A DNA stretch of 64,000 nucleotides from Streptomyces sp. NBC_01217 (GTDB taxonomy: Bacteria; Actinomycetota; Actinomycetes; Streptomycetales; Streptomycetaceae), in assembly GCF_035994185.1 (NCBI RefSeq), contig NZ_CP108538.1, positions 1,426,001 to 1,490,000 on the forward strand. Reading direction: 5' to 3'. This document shows positions 8,958-17,547 of this stretch, piece by piece (position 1 is the first letter of the stretch; the number at the start of each line of letters is the position of its first letter). The notes below the pieces were generated by a model that made no database searches, was not told the DNA's origin, and saw nothing but the letters and a program-made list of their open reading frames with translations. Made by a program: the position numbers and the translations under genes.

Positions 8958-10262
8958 GTGACTGTCTCCCCCGCCCCCGCACTTCCTGCGCACCGCCCCG
9001 GCCGCAACTACCGGCTGCTGACCGCCGCCGCGATCATCACGGGCCTCGGTACCCATGGCGCGCTGATCGCGGCGGCGTTCGCGGTTCTGCAGTCCGGCGG
9101 CGACGGCGGCGACGTCGGTCTGGTGGCCGCCGCCAGGACCGCGCCGCTGGTGGTCTTCTTGCTGATCGGCGGGGCGATCGCGGACCGGCTGCCGCGGCAC
9201 CGGGTGATGGTCGCGGCGAACGCCCTCAACTGTGTCTCGCAGGCCGCTTTCGCCTGGCTGGTCCTGGCCGGTGATCCGAAACTGTGGCAGATGATGCTGC
9301 TCACCGCCCTGTGCGGGACCGGGCAGGCGTTCTTCAACCCGGCGGCCGAGGGCATGCTGATGTCGAGCGTCAGCCGGGAGCAGGCGAGCCGCGCCTTCGC
9401 GCTCTTCCGGATGTCCATGCAGGGCGCGGCGGTCGGCGGTGCGGCGCTCGGCGGCGCCATGATCGCGGCGATGGACCCGGGCTGGGTGCTGGCCGTGGAC
9501 GCCGCGGCCTTCGCGGTGGCAGGTGCGCTGCGTGCCTTCCTGGACGTCAGCCACATTCCGTCGCGCGCACCGGGCGGCGGACTGCTCGCCGATCTGCGCG
9601 ACGGCTGGCAGGAGTTCATCGGCCGACCCTGGCTGTGGAGCATCGTGGCGCAGTTCTCGGTGGTGGTCGCCGCTGTGGGCGCAGCGGAGTCGGTGTACGG
9701 GCCGCTGGTCGCCAGGGACGAACTAGGCGGCGCCCGCCCCTGGGGCTTCGCACTCGCCGCTTTCGGCGCCGGCACGCTGGGCGGGGCGTTCTTGATGACG
9801 CGCTGGAAGCCCCGGCGGCTGCTGCTGGCCGGAACCCTCTGTGTCTTCCCGCTGGCCCTGCCGTCGGCAGGGCTCGCGGTGCCGTTGCCGGTGGCCTGGC
9901 TCTGCGTGGTGATGTTCGTCAGTGGCATCGCCATCGAGGTGTTCGGCGTGTCGTGGATGACGACCATGCACCAGGAGATCCCGGAGGAGAAACTGTCGCG
10001 CGTCTCGGCGTACGACTGGTTCGGTTCGGTGGCGATGATGCCGATCGCCACCGCGCTCGCCGGCCCTGTGGAGTCGCTGGTCGGGCGCAGTACGGCCCTG
10101 TGGGGCTGCGCGGGGCTGATCGTACTGGTCACCGGCGCCGTGCTGTTCGTGCCCGAGGTACGCAATCTGACCCGCGCCGACGTCTCCACCGAGGTGGTGA
10201 CGTCCAAGAAGCCGGGGGCCGCCTCAGCCGATGCTGAATGCTCCGTCGGGCGGCTCGGGTGA
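8958..10262 (+). CDS. MFS transporter (EntS/MFS_3 type)
   Basis: About 434 residues with twelve hydrophobic segments. The loop between helices 2 and 3 has motif A (GGAIADRLPRHRVMVAANA), and FNPAAEGMLMSSVSREQASRAFALFRMSMQGA is typical of EntS-like drug or siderophore exporters. I prefer GTG 8958 to the TTG at 8922, because the extra residues have no similarity. The 3' end overlaps the convergent spermidine-synthase-like gene by 39 bp. The substrate cannot be inferred. Confidence 0.87.
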   Translation: MTVSPAPALPAHRPGRNYRLLTAAAIITGLGTHGALIAAAFAVLQSGGDGGDVGLVAAARTAPLVVFLLIGGAIADRLPRHRVMVAANALNCVSQAAFAWLVLAGDPKLWQMMLLTALCGTGQAFFNPAAEGMLMSSVSREQASRAFALFRMSMQGAAVGGAALGGAMIAAMDPGWVLAVDAAAFAVAGALRAFLDVSHIPSRAPGGGLLADLRDGWQEFIGRPWLWSIVAQFSVVVAAVGAAESVYGPLVARDELGGARPWGFALAAFGAGTLGGAFLMTRWKPRRLLLAGTLCVFPLALPSAGLAVPLPVAWLCVVMFVSGIAIEVFGVSWMTTMHQEIPEEKLSRVSAYDWFGSVAMMPIATALAGPVESLVGRSTALWGCAGLIVLVTGAVLFVPEVRNLTRADVSTEVVTSKKPGAASADAECSVGRLG

Positions 10263-11069
10263 GGCGACCGCCTCGCCGTCCCTGACGGGCCGGGCGGCGC
10301 CGACGAGCCGGACGAGTGCGGCGCCGTGCTCGACCCTGGCGGGGAAGGCATCGGCGGCGCACCGTCGGGTCAGCGTCGCCGTGTCGATGGGGCTGTGGGA
10401 GGCGACGAGGACGACGTTGCCGAAGCGCCGGCCGCGCAGCACCGCCGGTTCGGCGATCAGTGCGAGCTCCTCGAAGACGGCCGCGAAGGTGGCCAGTTGG
10501 GAGCGCAGGAAGGCGAAGGGCGCTCCGTCCGCGAGGTTGGCGGCATAGACTCCGCCCTCGCGCAGCGCCCGGCGCGCGGCCTCGGCGTACTCGACGGTGG
10601 TGAGGTGGGCGGGCACGCGCGAGCCGCCGAAGACATCGGCGATCAGGACGTCGACGGAGCCGGGCGAGGTCTGTTCGAGCCGGCTGCGCGCGTCCGTGCC
10701 GTGCACGGTGATCCCGCTGCCGTCGGGGACGGGCAGCTGCTCGGCTACCAGGGCGAGGAGTCCGAGGTCGGCCTCGGCTACGTCCTGGCGGGAGCCGGGC
10801 CTGGCCGCGGCGACATAGCGAGGCAGGGTGAGCGCTCCACCGCCGAGATGGAGGACGTCCAGCGGTGCGCCCGGTGCCGCGGCGCAGTCCACGACATGGG
10901 CGAGCCGTCGCGCGTACTCGAATTCGAGATGGTCCGGCGCGTCCAGGTCGACGTACGACTGGGGTGCGCCGTCGACGGTGAGCAGCCAGGCCCTGTCCCG
11001 GTCCACGTCGGGGAGGAGTCTGGCGGTGCCCTGGTCGACGTCCCGGATGACAGGTATTGACTCGTTCAC
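10224..11069 (-). CDS. Spermidine synthase-like methyltransferase-fold protein
   Basis: A 281-residue protein with the spermidine synthase/Rossmann methyltransferase fold: VLHLGGGALTLPRYVAAARPGSRQDVAEADLGLLALV (nucleoside-binding loop and acidic strand end), then DVLIADVFGGSRVPAHLTTVEYA in place of the aminopropyltransferase active-site segment. The canonical DPxGP-type loop of true SpeE is not evident, so it may use another substrate. It follows tuf3 on the same strand but is separated by a terminator, and it overlaps the 3' end of the MFS gene. Confidence 0.8.
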   Translation of the reverse strand: MNESIPVIRDVDQGTARLLPDVDRDRAWLLTVDGAPQSYVDLDAPDHLEFEYARRLAHVVDCAAAPGAPLDVLHLGGGALTLPRYVAAARPGSRQDVAEADLGLLALVAEQLPVPDGSGITVHGTDARSRLEQTSPGSVDVLIADVFGGSRVPAHLTTVEYAEAARRALREGGVYAANLADGAPFAFLRSQLATFAAVFEELALIAEPAVLRGRRFGNVVLVASHSPIDTATLTRRCAADAFPARVEHGAALVRLVGAARPVRDGEAVASPEPPDGAFSIG

Positions 11070-11149
11070 CCTCCCATTGTGGGGTGCCGGATCAGCTGCT
11101 CACGACCGCGGCAACGGCTTCGGCGTGCGCGCATGCCACCGTCGGCGCC

Positions 11150-11184
11150 GGGCCCGCCTTCCGGGGGATACGGAAGGCGGGCCC
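11150..11184 (-). terminator. Terminator hairpin after tuf3
   Basis: Perfect 14-bp stem (11150-11163 with 11171-11184, seven-base loop) lying 16 bases past the tuf3 stop codon on the leftward strand. Confidence 0.75.
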
Positions 11185-11199
11185 TTGGTACGACACCGC

Positions 11200-12369
11200 T
11201 CAGAGCAGCCCCGTGACGGTGCCCGCGCCGACGGTGCGGCCGCCCTCGCGGATCGCGAAGCCGAGTCCGGTCTCCAGCGGGACGTCACGGCCCAGCTCGA
11301 CGGTCAGGTCGACCGTCTCACCGGGGCGCGCCACCGCCACCGCGCCGAGGTCGACGTCGCCGACGACGTCCGCGGTGCGGATGTAGAACTGCGGCCGGTA
11401 GCCGGTGGTCACCGGGGTGGTCCGGCCGCCCTCCCGCGCCGACAGGACGTACACCTGCGCGGTGAAGCGGCGGCTGGGCGTCACGCTGCCGGGCGCCGCT
11501 ACCACATGGCCTCGGCGCACCCGGTCGCGCTCCACCCCACGCAGCAGCAGCGCCACGTTGTCCCCGGCCTCCGCGGACTCCATCGGCTTCCCGAAGGTCT
11601 CCAGACCGATGACGACCGTCTCGATGTCCGGGCCGAGCACCGACACCCGGTCCCCGACCCGCACGGTGCCGCGCTCGACGGCTCCGGTGACGACGGTGCC
11701 CCGGCCGGTGATGGTCAGGACGTTCTCCACCGACAGAAGGAACGGCGCGTCGGTGTAGCGGACCGGCATCGGCACATAGGTGTCGACGGCGTCCAGCAGC
11801 GCCTCGACGGCCGCGGTCCAGCGCGGGTCGCCCTCCAGGGCCTTGAGGCCCGACACCCGTACGACGGGGACGGAGTCGCCGCCGTAGCCGTGCGCGGAGA
11901 GCAGCTCGCGGACCTCCAGCTCGACCAGGTCGATCAACTCGGGGTCGCCCGCGTCCGCCTTGTTGAGGGCGACCACGATGTGGTCGACACCCACCTGACG
12001 GGCCAGCAGGACGTGCTCGGCGGTCTGCGGCATGATCCCGTCGAGCGCGGAGACGACGAGGATCGCGCCGTCGAGCTGGGCGGCGCCGGTGACCATGTTC
12101 TTGATGTAGTCGGCGTGGCCCGGCATGTCGACGTGCGCGTAGTGACGGGTGTCGGTCTCGTACTCGACGTGCGCGATGTTGATGGTGATGCCGCGCCGGC
12201 TCTCCTCCGGCGCCCGGTCGATCCGGTCGAACGGGACGAACGTGCCGGTTCCGCGGTCGCCGAGGACCTTGGTGATGGCGGCGGTCAGGGTGGTCTTGCC
12301 GTGGTCGACGTGGCCCATGGTGCCGATGTTGAGGTGCGGCTTGGTGCGCACGTATGCCGTCTTGGGCAT
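11200..12369 (-). CDS. tuf3: Elongation factor Tu, divergent third copy (Tuf3-type)
   Basis: A 389-residue EF-Tu with all three domains. G1 is GHVDHGKT (residues 19-26), the RGIT element is at 59-62, G3 reads DMPGH (81-85) where EF-Tu normally has DCPGH, G4 reads NKAD (136-139) instead of NKCD, and G5 reads SGLK (173-176) instead of SALK. These changes, and insertion-free but divergent domains 2 and 3, mark the third EF-Tu known in streptomycetes rather than the ribosomal-operon tuf1. In that family tuf3 is reported to be expressed under special conditions such as the stringent response. The ATG at 12369 has an AAGGA site. A structured leader lies upstream. Confidence 0.93.
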   Translation of the reverse strand: MPKTAYVRTKPHLNIGTMGHVDHGKTTLTAAITKVLGDRGTGTFVPFDRIDRAPEESRRGITINIAHVEYETDTRHYAHVDMPGHADYIKNMVTGAAQLDGAILVVSALDGIMPQTAEHVLLARQVGVDHIVVALNKADAGDPELIDLVELEVRELLSAHGYGGDSVPVVRVSGLKALEGDPRWTAAVEALLDAVDTYVPMPVRYTDAPFLLSVENVLTITGRGTVVTGAVERGTVRVGDRVSVLGPDIETVVIGLETFGKPMESAEAGDNVALLLRGVERDRVRRGHVVAAPGSVTPSRRFTAQVYVLSAREGGRTTPVTTGYRPQFYIRTADVVGDVDLGAVAVARPGETVDLTVELGRDVPLETGLGFAIREGGRTVGAGTVTGLL

Positions 12370-12387
12370 GGCTCATTCCTTGGAATT

Positions 12388-12470
12388 CGAAGCTGAGAGA
12401 GAAGACCCCAGGGCCCCGCCGACCCTCCCCTTACGGGGTCCGCCGGACTGTCGGGGGAGGGTCAGCTTCG
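12388..12470 (-). promoter_or_regulatory. Compound stem-loop in the tuf3 leader
   Basis: On the leftward strand, CGAAGCTGA (12470-12462) is complementary to TCAGCTTCG (12396-12388), and GACCCTCCCC (12463-12454) is complementary to GGGGAGGGTC (12430-12421). The two 5' arms overlap by two bases, so the structure is either one long hairpin with a 24-base bulge or two competing stems. It lies just upstream of the AAGGA site (about 12377-12381). Role in tuf3 control is inferred. Confidence 0.55.
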
Positions 12471-12617
12471 GGCGCCGCCGATGGGCGCCGCGGCAGCGGT
12501 CGGCGCTGCCGCTGCGACAAGTGCCGCTGCGGTGACGGGGTCCACGGCAGCCTTCGGCGCGTCCGCGACTGCGGACTGCGCTGCGAGGAAGGCGTACCGG
12601 AACATGGGTCCGATCAT
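12462..12617 (-). CDS. Possible 51-residue leader ORF upstream of tuf3
   Basis: An ATG at 12617 opens a 51-codon Ala-rich frame beginning MIGPMFRYAFLAAQSAV and ending GGARS; its TGA (12464-12462) lies inside the first arm of the tuf3 leader stem. About 78 percent of third positions are G or C. No strong ribosome site is seen before either ATG (12617 or 12605), and because the region is rich in GCN codons the opposite strand also has an open Ala-rich frame. It may be a small protein gene, a translated leader, or chance. Confidence 0.35.
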   Translation of the reverse strand: MIGPMFRYAFLAAQSAVADAPKAAVDPVTAAALVAAAAPTAAAAPIGGARS

Positions 12618-12812
12618 GGCCGACGGGCGGGGCCGCGTCGAATGGTTTTCCGGGGGGGCACGAGACGGGACGGTCAGGAGGGTTGGGATTCCGGCTCCAC
12701 GTCGGAGGTGCCCCGGTCCGCGGGATGCCGGGAGCGCGGGGCGATGTCGGCGGTCCGGCCCGTGCCGAGCACATTACGGCGATCACACACGGGCGTCGGT
12801 TAGTCTCCCCGC

Positions 12813-13538
12813 ATGCTCGACCCCGCCACCGCCACCGCCACAGCCACCCGGCCCGCCGACGGCCTCGCCGTGCGCTGTACGAGGGTGCTGCTCTCGCCCT
12901 GGTCCCGCCTCTCGCTGCTCGTGGCGGTGCTGCTGGCCGCCGCGGCGGCGATGCTGCTCCTCGAACCCCAACGGCTGCTCGCCACCGGCTGGCCCGCCCA
13001 GCTCAGCGGTGGCCCGGTCGCTGTCGCGCTGTTCGGTGTCGCGTACGGCGTGTGCACGGTGGCCTTCGTGCCGCGGCCGCTGCTCAATCTCGCCGCCGGT
13101 GCGCTCTTCGGTTCGCAGACCGGGCTGGCCGCCGCGCTGGTGGGCACGGTGCTCGGCGCGGGCATCTCGTTCGGGCTGGGCAGGGTGCTAGGCCAGGACG
13201 CGCTCCGTACGCTGCTGCGCGGGCGCTGGCTCAAGGCGGCGGACGGCCAGCTGAGCCGGCACGGTTTCCGCTCGATGCTGGCGCTGCGGCTGTTCCCCGG
13301 TGTGCCGTTCGCGGCGGCCAACTACTGCGCGGCCGTATCGCGCATGGGGTATCCGCCGTTCCTGGTGGCCACCGGGCTCGGCTCGGTCCCGAACACCGCC
13401 GCTTACGTCGTCGCGGGCAGCGAGGCCTCGTCACCGACGTCGCCCGCGTTCCTGGCCGCGATGGGCTTCATCGTGCTGACGGGGCTCGGTGCGGCCGTCG
13501 TCGCCTGGCGCAGACGCCACCGCCTCGCCGCCGAGTGA
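12813..13538 (+). CDS. TVP38/TMEM64 family membrane protein
   Basis: A 241-residue integral membrane protein of the SNARE-associated (PF09335) superfamily. Motifs include FVPRPLLNLAAGALFGSQTGLAAALVGTVLGAGISFGLGRVLG (residues 87-129) and RLFPGVPFAAANYCAAVSRMGYPPFLVATGLGSVPNTAAYVVAG (158-201), matching the re-entrant F/LPG-containing loops of the family. It is distantly related to the DedA protein at 6393. Probably a membrane lipid or envelope-stress function. A 180-base region separates it from the possible tuf3 leader ORF. Confidence 0.85.
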   Translation: MLDPATATATATRPADGLAVRCTRVLLSPWSRLSLLVAVLLAAAAAMLLLEPQRLLATGWPAQLSGGPVAVALFGVAYGVCTVAFVPRPLLNLAAGALFGSQTGLAAALVGTVLGAGISFGLGRVLGQDALRTLLRGRWLKAADGQLSRHGFRSMLALRLFPGVPFAAANYCAAVSRMGYPPFLVATGLGSVPNTAAYVVAGSEASSPTSPAFLAAMGFIVLTGLGAAVVAWRRRHRLAAE

Positions 13539-13690
13539 CCGGGGGCGCGTGGGAGCGGGCAGCGGGGCCGTGAGCGGACGCGGGGGTACACGTAACGCTG
13601 TTCATCTGAGAGCGATACGCTGCCCGCGACCGACCGAAGATCTCCGGGCCCGGCACGGCCCTGCCCTCATTTGACCGCACTGCGCACGCT

Positions 13691-13715
13691 GCCGACGACC
13701 CTGGCTGTCGTCGGC
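13691..13715 (+). terminator. Hairpin between TVP38 gene and uppP
   Basis: GCCGACGAC (13691-13699) pairs perfectly with GTCGTCGGC (13707-13715), seven-base loop. It could end the upstream transcript or fold in the uppP leader, as it lies 36 bases before the uppP start. Confidence 0.45.
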
Positions 13716-13750
13716 CGATGCACGATCACCTCCGGGATGGCCAAAGCCCC

Positions 13751-14623
13751 ATGAGCTGGTTCGAATCGTTCGTCCTGGGCCTCGTTCAGGGACTGACCGA
13801 GTTCCTGCCGATCTCCTCCAGCGCGCATCTGCGGCTCACCGCAGCGTTCGCCGGCTGGCACGACCCGGGTGCGGCGTTCACCGCCATCACTCAGATCGGC
13901 ACGGAGACGGCGGTCATCATCTACTTCCGCAAGGACATCGCCCGGATCATCTCGGCCTGGTTCTGTTCGCTGACCAACCGGTCGATGCGCAGCGACCACG
14001 ACGCCCAGATGGGCTGGCTGGTCATCGTCGGCTCCATCCCCATCGGCGTGCTCGGCGTGACGTTCAAGGACCAGATCGAGGGGCCCTTCCGCGATCTGCG
14101 GCTGATCGCCACCACCCTGGTCGTCATGGGCATCGTCCTCGGCATCGCCGACCGCCTCGCCGCCCGCGACGAGGCGGGCGGCAGGCACCGGGCCGCCAAG
14201 GAGCGCAAGACACTCAAGGAACTCGGCGTCAAGGACGGCCTGATCTTCGGTTTCTGCCAGGCGCTGGCCCTGATCCCGGGCGTCTCCCGCTCCGGCGCCA
14301 CCATCAGCGGCGGTCTGCTGATGGGCTACACCCGCGAGGCTGCGGCCCGTTACTCGTTCCTGCTCGCGATCCCGGCCGTGCTCGCCTCGGGTGTCTTCGA
14401 GCTGAAGGACGCGGGTGAGGGACATGTGTCGTGGGGGCCGACGATCTTCGCGACGTTCATCGCGTTCGGTGTGGGCTATGCCGTCATCGCCTGGTTCATG
14501 AAGTTCATCACGACCAAGAGCTTCATGCCGTTCGTCATCTACCGAGTGCTTCTCGGACTGCTGCTGTTCGCGCTGGTGTCCGCGGGAGTCCTCAGCCCGC
14601 ACGCGGGCGAGTCGGCGGGCTAG
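13751..14623 (+). CDS. uppP: Undecaprenyl-diphosphatase
   Basis: A 290-residue polytopic membrane enzyme that removes one phosphate from undecaprenyl diphosphate, recycling the lipid carrier for peptidoglycan synthesis. Both active-site motifs are present: QGLTEFLPISSSAHL (residues 13-27) with the Gln/Glu pair and serines, and PGVSRSGAT (176-184) with the essential arginine. The start is ATG 13751, from which the family N-terminus MSWFESFVLGL begins. BacA/UppP overproduction is known to give bacitracin tolerance. Confidence 0.95.
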   Translation: MSWFESFVLGLVQGLTEFLPISSSAHLRLTAAFAGWHDPGAAFTAITQIGTETAVIIYFRKDIARIISAWFCSLTNRSMRSDHDAQMGWLVIVGSIPIGVLGVTFKDQIEGPFRDLRLIATTLVVMGIVLGIADRLAARDEAGGRHRAAKERKTLKELGVKDGLIFGFCQALALIPGVSRSGATISGGLLMGYTREAAARYSFLLAIPAVLASGVFELKDAGEGHVSWGPTIFATFIAFGVGYAVIAWFMKFITTKSFMPFVIYRVLLGLLLFALVSAGVLSPHAGESAG

Positions 14624-14643
14624 AAGGCGTCCGGGTCCACTTC

Positions 14644-14675
14644 TGGTGCCCGGTCCCGTCGGCGCCCGGGCACCA
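14644..14675 (+). terminator. Terminator hairpin after uppP
   Basis: Ten-base arms TGGTGCCCGG and CCGGGCACCA pair perfectly around a 12-base loop, 20 bases past the uppP stop. Confidence 0.65.
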
Positions 14676-14844
14676 TCGACGGCGATCCGGATCAGGTGAA
14701 TGCTGTGGCTTGGGCAGCGGTCGGTTCGGGCAGTCCCTGACGTCACCGGTCTTGATCCTGTTGAAGGAGAACCGTAGGGGCTCGGGCTCCCACCCTGGGA
14801 CGGAACCAGATGCGCCCGGCGTCACCCCGGGCCACCCTGGAGTC

Positions 14845-15069
14845 ATGGCGACACCACCGATCACCATCCACGCGCCCACGCCGTCCGGTGCTCGACCCGT
14901 GAGCGTGCACTTCAACAATCGCGACGAGAGGCTCGGACTCGCGCACAGCGATCACGACCTCATCGTGTTCCTCGCCGATGCCGGGCTGAAGGACCCGGAG
15001 CGCATCCTCGACAACCCCGCCGTGGTCCAGTGGCAGGGCACCGAGGCGCATCAGTACAAGGCCGCCTGA
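14845..15069 (+). CDS. Small protein of unknown function (74 aa)
   Basis: Starts at ATG 14845 (MATPPITIHAPTPSGARPV) and ends at 15069. It has no signal peptide or membrane segment. VHFNNRDERLGLAHSDHDLIVFLADAGL and NPAVVQWQGTEAHQYKAA look like a compact folded domain, with codon use typical of the chromosome. A weak GGAG lies very close to the start. I do not recognise a family and no neighbour suggests a role. Confidence 0.6.
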   Translation: MATPPITIHAPTPSGARPVSVHFNNRDERLGLAHSDHDLIVFLADAGLKDPERILDNPAVVQWQGTEAHQYKAA

Positions 15070-15191
15070 CTCACGGCGGGCAGGAGCAGCCGAGCGGGCG
15101 CAGACCGCGGACATGAGCGCCCGGGTGGCCGCTCCGGGCCGCCGACGGCCGGAGCCCGCTGGGCAGTCCGGAACGGGACCGCCGCGGTGCG

Positions 15192-15707
15192 TCAGCTGTT
15201 GGCTGCCTGCGTTGTCGCCGCGTTCCGGAGGGGAAGTTCCCAGGTCTGACCGACGAGGTCGACTCCGAAGCTGTGGTGAGGCTTCTCGTCGACGATGGTG
15301 AAGCCGGCGCGCTGATAGATGCGGATTGCGGCTTCGAGGACGGAGTTCGTCCACAGGGTGAGGGTCTTGTATCCGGCTTCGCGGGCGAACGCGACGCAGG
15401 CGTCGACGAGCAGGGTGCCGACGCCGACGCCCCGCGCGCTGGGGGCGACCAGGAGAATCCGGAGCTTGGCGATCCCGTCTCCGGCGTCGACGCAGAGCAC
15501 GCAGCCGGCCCGCTCGCCGTCCACCTCGGCGATCCACGCGGCCTCACGGCCGGGATCATGGTGCTCGGCGTAGTCGGCGACGATCCGCGCCACCAGCGCC
15601 TCGTACTCCGCACTCCATCCGAACTGCCCGGAGTAGACCTCGCCGTTGGCGGCGATCATCCACCCCAGGTCACCCGGGCGGTCAGCGGGGCGGACGCGAA
15701 CATTCAT
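15192..15707 (-). CDS. GNAT family N-acetyltransferase
   Basis: A 171-residue GNAT protein. AKLRILLVAPSARGVGVGTLLVDACVAFAREAGYKTLTLWTNSVLEAAIRIYQRAGF contains motif A (R-x-x-G-x-G/A acetyl-CoA loop) and the motif B tyrosine. A good AAGGAG site precedes ATG 15707. It is divergent from a TetR regulator with a shared palindrome in the 65-bp gap, so it is probably the regulator's target. In related MarR/GNAT-type proteins a fused regulator plays the same part; here the acetylated substrate is unknown. Confidence 0.85.
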   Translation of the reverse strand: MNVRVRPADRPGDLGWMIAANGEVYSGQFGWSAEYEALVARIVADYAEHHDPGREAAWIAEVDGERAGCVLCVDAGDGIAKLRILLVAPSARGVGVGTLLVDACVAFAREAGYKTLTLWTNSVLEAAIRIYQRAGFTIVDEKPHHSFGVDLVGQTWELPLRNAATTQAANS

Positions 15708-15734
15708 GGGCGGGGCTCCTTGGCGATACCGTTC

Positions 15735-15754
15735 ACTGAAACAGTCGTTCCAGT
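15735..15754. promoter_or_regulatory. Palindromic operator candidate between GNAT and TetR genes
   Basis: ACTGAAAC and GTTCCAGT, separated by AGTC, form an imperfect 20-bp palindrome (seven of eight arm positions match) in the short divergent gap. It is the most likely TetR-family binding site for control of both genes. Confidence 0.5.
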
Positions 15755-15772
15755 TGAGGTTAGTATCGGGGC

Positions 15773-16372
15773 ATGACGAGTAGCAAGCGGCGGTCCACCG
15801 GGCGCGAGGAGGAGCTGATCGAGGCGGCGTACCGGCACGTGGCGGAGCGGGGCATCTCGCGGTTGTCGCTGCGGCCGCTCGCAGAATCGATCGGTTCGAG
15901 CCCCGGCGTGCTGATCTTCCTGTTCGGAAGCAAGGACGGCGTGATCCGCGCGATCCTCGCCAGGGCGCGACGCGACGAACTCGCGATGCTGGCGCAGCTG
16001 CGCGAAAACGCGCGGGACGCCACGCTCATCGATGTGGCCCGCGCGCTCTGGGCTTGGCTGTCGGCCCCCGGGCACAGACCGGTGCTTCGCCTCTGGGTCG
16101 AGAGCTACGGTCAGTCGCTGGTCGATACCGAAGGGCCGTGGGCCGGCTTCGCTCAGGCCACGGTGAACGACTGGCTCGGCATCCTCAGCGACCTGCCCAC
16201 CGATGTGCAGCCCGAAGCCGTGGACGCTCCGGCCCGCTGCAGCGCCGTGCTCGCCGCACTGCGCGGCTGCCTCATCGATCTCCTCGCGACCGGCGACGAA
16301 GAACGAATCGAGCAGACCGTCGAGCTTCTGTTCACCCGTATCGACAGCCCTGCAAGTGATCGGCCGCGGTGA
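15773..16372 (+). CDS. TetR family transcriptional regulator
   Basis: A 199-residue TetR-type regulator. The helix-turn-helix lies at about residues 12-58 (EEELIEAAYRHVAERGISRLSLRPLAESIGSSPGVLIFLFGSKDGVIRAIL); the rest is a helical ligand-binding domain with an Ala/Leu-rich dimer interface. It is divergent from the GNAT acetyltransferase and probably represses it through the palindrome at 15735-15754. Ligand unknown. Confidence 0.88.
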   Translation: MTSSKRRSTGREEELIEAAYRHVAERGISRLSLRPLAESIGSSPGVLIFLFGSKDGVIRAILARARRDELAMLAQLRENARDATLIDVARALWAWLSAPGHRPVLRLWVESYGQSLVDTEGPWAGFAQATVNDWLGILSDLPTDVQPEAVDAPARCSAVLAALRGCLIDLLATGDEERIEQTVELLFTRIDSPASDRPR

Positions 16373-16468
16373 TGTGCGGGCGCCGGCGGAAGTCACAGTC
16401 ACAACTCCGTCACTTCCGGAGCATGTACCTCACCCGGACCCAAGAGGCCCGGCTACGGTCATCACTTC

Positions 16469-17137
16469 ATGAACCGCCCCTGGGGGGACAACTTGCACAC
16501 CCGCACTCTCTCTGCCGCGCTCGCCTGCCTGGCCGCCGTTGCTCTGGTGGGCTGCGACCCGGCCAGCACGAGCAAGCAGCCCACCACTCCCTCACCCACT
16601 GCGACTGCCGAAGCCTCGGACACGGCACGGCCCGCGAAGGACGACAAGCCCGGTGAGCGGAAAAAAGAGGTCGCGAACTTCGTCGGCATGGGCCTGCAAT
16701 CCGCTCAGGACAAGGCGCAGGCCGACGGCTTCTATCGTCTGAGGTCCCACGACAGTGCCGGCCGTGACCGTATGCAGGCCCTCGACCGGCACTGGAAGGT
16801 CTGCTTCCAGAACTACGCGCCGGGAAAGAGCATTCCGGTCGACACCGAACTCGACTTCGGTGCGGTCAAGCTCGAAGAGAACTGCCCCGCGAAGGATCAG
16901 AAGGAGCCGGAGGTCGAGGGCGGCAGAATGCCGAACCTGGCCGGCAAGTCCGTGAAGGCGGCCCGCGGCGCCCTCGACTCGAGTACCTCGATCACGGTGA
17001 CCGACGCGACCGGTGACCGCATGGTGCTGCTGGAGAGCAACTGGCAGGTCTGCACGCAGAACCCCGCCCCAGGGGTGGCGCTCACCGGCCAACCGGTCGA
17101 ATTCACTGCGGTCAAGTACGACGAGACCTGCCCCTAG
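16469..17137 (+). CDS. Lipoprotein with two PASTA-like repeats
   Basis: A secreted lipoprotein: signal peptide ending in lipobox ALVGC (Cys at about residue 29), a Thr/Pro/Ser-rich spacer, then two homologous repeats of about 65 residues. Each has VxNxxGxxxxxA, then W(K/Q)VCxQNxAPG and ends ExxCP, so each has two cysteines that can form a disulfide. This is the PASTA-like pattern of extracellular actinobacterial proteins, which may bind cell-wall material. ATG 16469 is annotated, but a TTG at 16493 has a stronger GGGGGA ribosome site and still leaves a full signal peptide. Confidence 0.82.
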   Translation: MNRPWGDNLHTRTLSAALACLAAVALVGCDPASTSKQPTTPSPTATAEASDTARPAKDDKPGERKKEVANFVGMGLQSAQDKAQADGFYRLRSHDSAGRDRMQALDRHWKVCFQNYAPGKSIPVDTELDFGAVKLEENCPAKDQKEPEVEGGRMPNLAGKSVKAARGALDSSTSITVTDATGDRMVLLESNWQVCTQNPAPGVALTGQPVEFTAVKYDETCP

Positions 17138-17142
17138 GCACG

Positions 17143-17195
17143 CGGGAGCGCGCCCCCTTCCGCCGCGGCGACCGGCGGAAGGGGGCGCGCTCCCG
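17143..17195. terminator. Bidirectional terminator hairpin
   Basis: Perfect 23-bp stem (17143-17165 with 17173-17195) and a seven-base loop between the convergent PASTA-like lipoprotein and LapA-like genes; it starts five bases after one stop codon and ends five bases before the other. Confidence 0.85.
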
Positions 17196-17200
17196 CCGAC

Positions 17201-17455
17201 TCAGCGCTTCGCCCGGCGGTGGGCCAGGAACCCGCCCACGACCAGCCCGACCAGCAGGGTCACGGTCAGTACCGTCCAGAGCGGCAGGGTGACGGTGGGA
17301 ACCCACAGCCGGACGCCGACCGATTCGGTGTTCGCCGCGATGAACCAGATCACGACACCGGTCAGCAACACGATCCCGATGGTGCGTATCCGTACGTTCC
17401 TGCCCTTGACGAAGAGCGTGGGCGGGGCATGCGGTGGAGACGTCTTCTGTGCCAT
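17201..17455 (-). CDS. LapA/DUF1049-domain small membrane protein
   Basis: An 84-residue protein with two transmembrane helices (IRTIGIVLLTGVVIWFIAANTESVGVRLWV and PLWTVLTVTLLVGLVVGGFLAHRRAKR). The spacing and the N(T)E..VxxxLWxxxxxLPLW pattern are those of LapA-domain (DUF1049) proteins. In Gram-negatives LapA acts in lipopolysaccharide assembly; the role in a Gram-positive is unknown. Confidence 0.8.
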   Translation of the reverse strand: MAQKTSPPHAPPTLFVKGRNVRIRTIGIVLLTGVVIWFIAANTESVGVRLWVPTVTLPLWTVLTVTLLVGLVVGGFLAHRRAKR

Positions 17456-17547
17456 GGTTCCAGTATTGGGCGGTTCAGGCGATTAGTCCTGACAGAGCCG
17501 ATCAGTCCTGCCGGGGCTGATGAGTTCGTGGTGCGGCCGCGACCACG

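Noticed and set aside
12481..13191. Ala-rich plus-strand frame opposite the tuf3 leader ORF
   Set aside because: It runs into the TVP38 gene in another frame, has no ribosome site, and its Ala-rich start mirrors GCN codons of the other strand.
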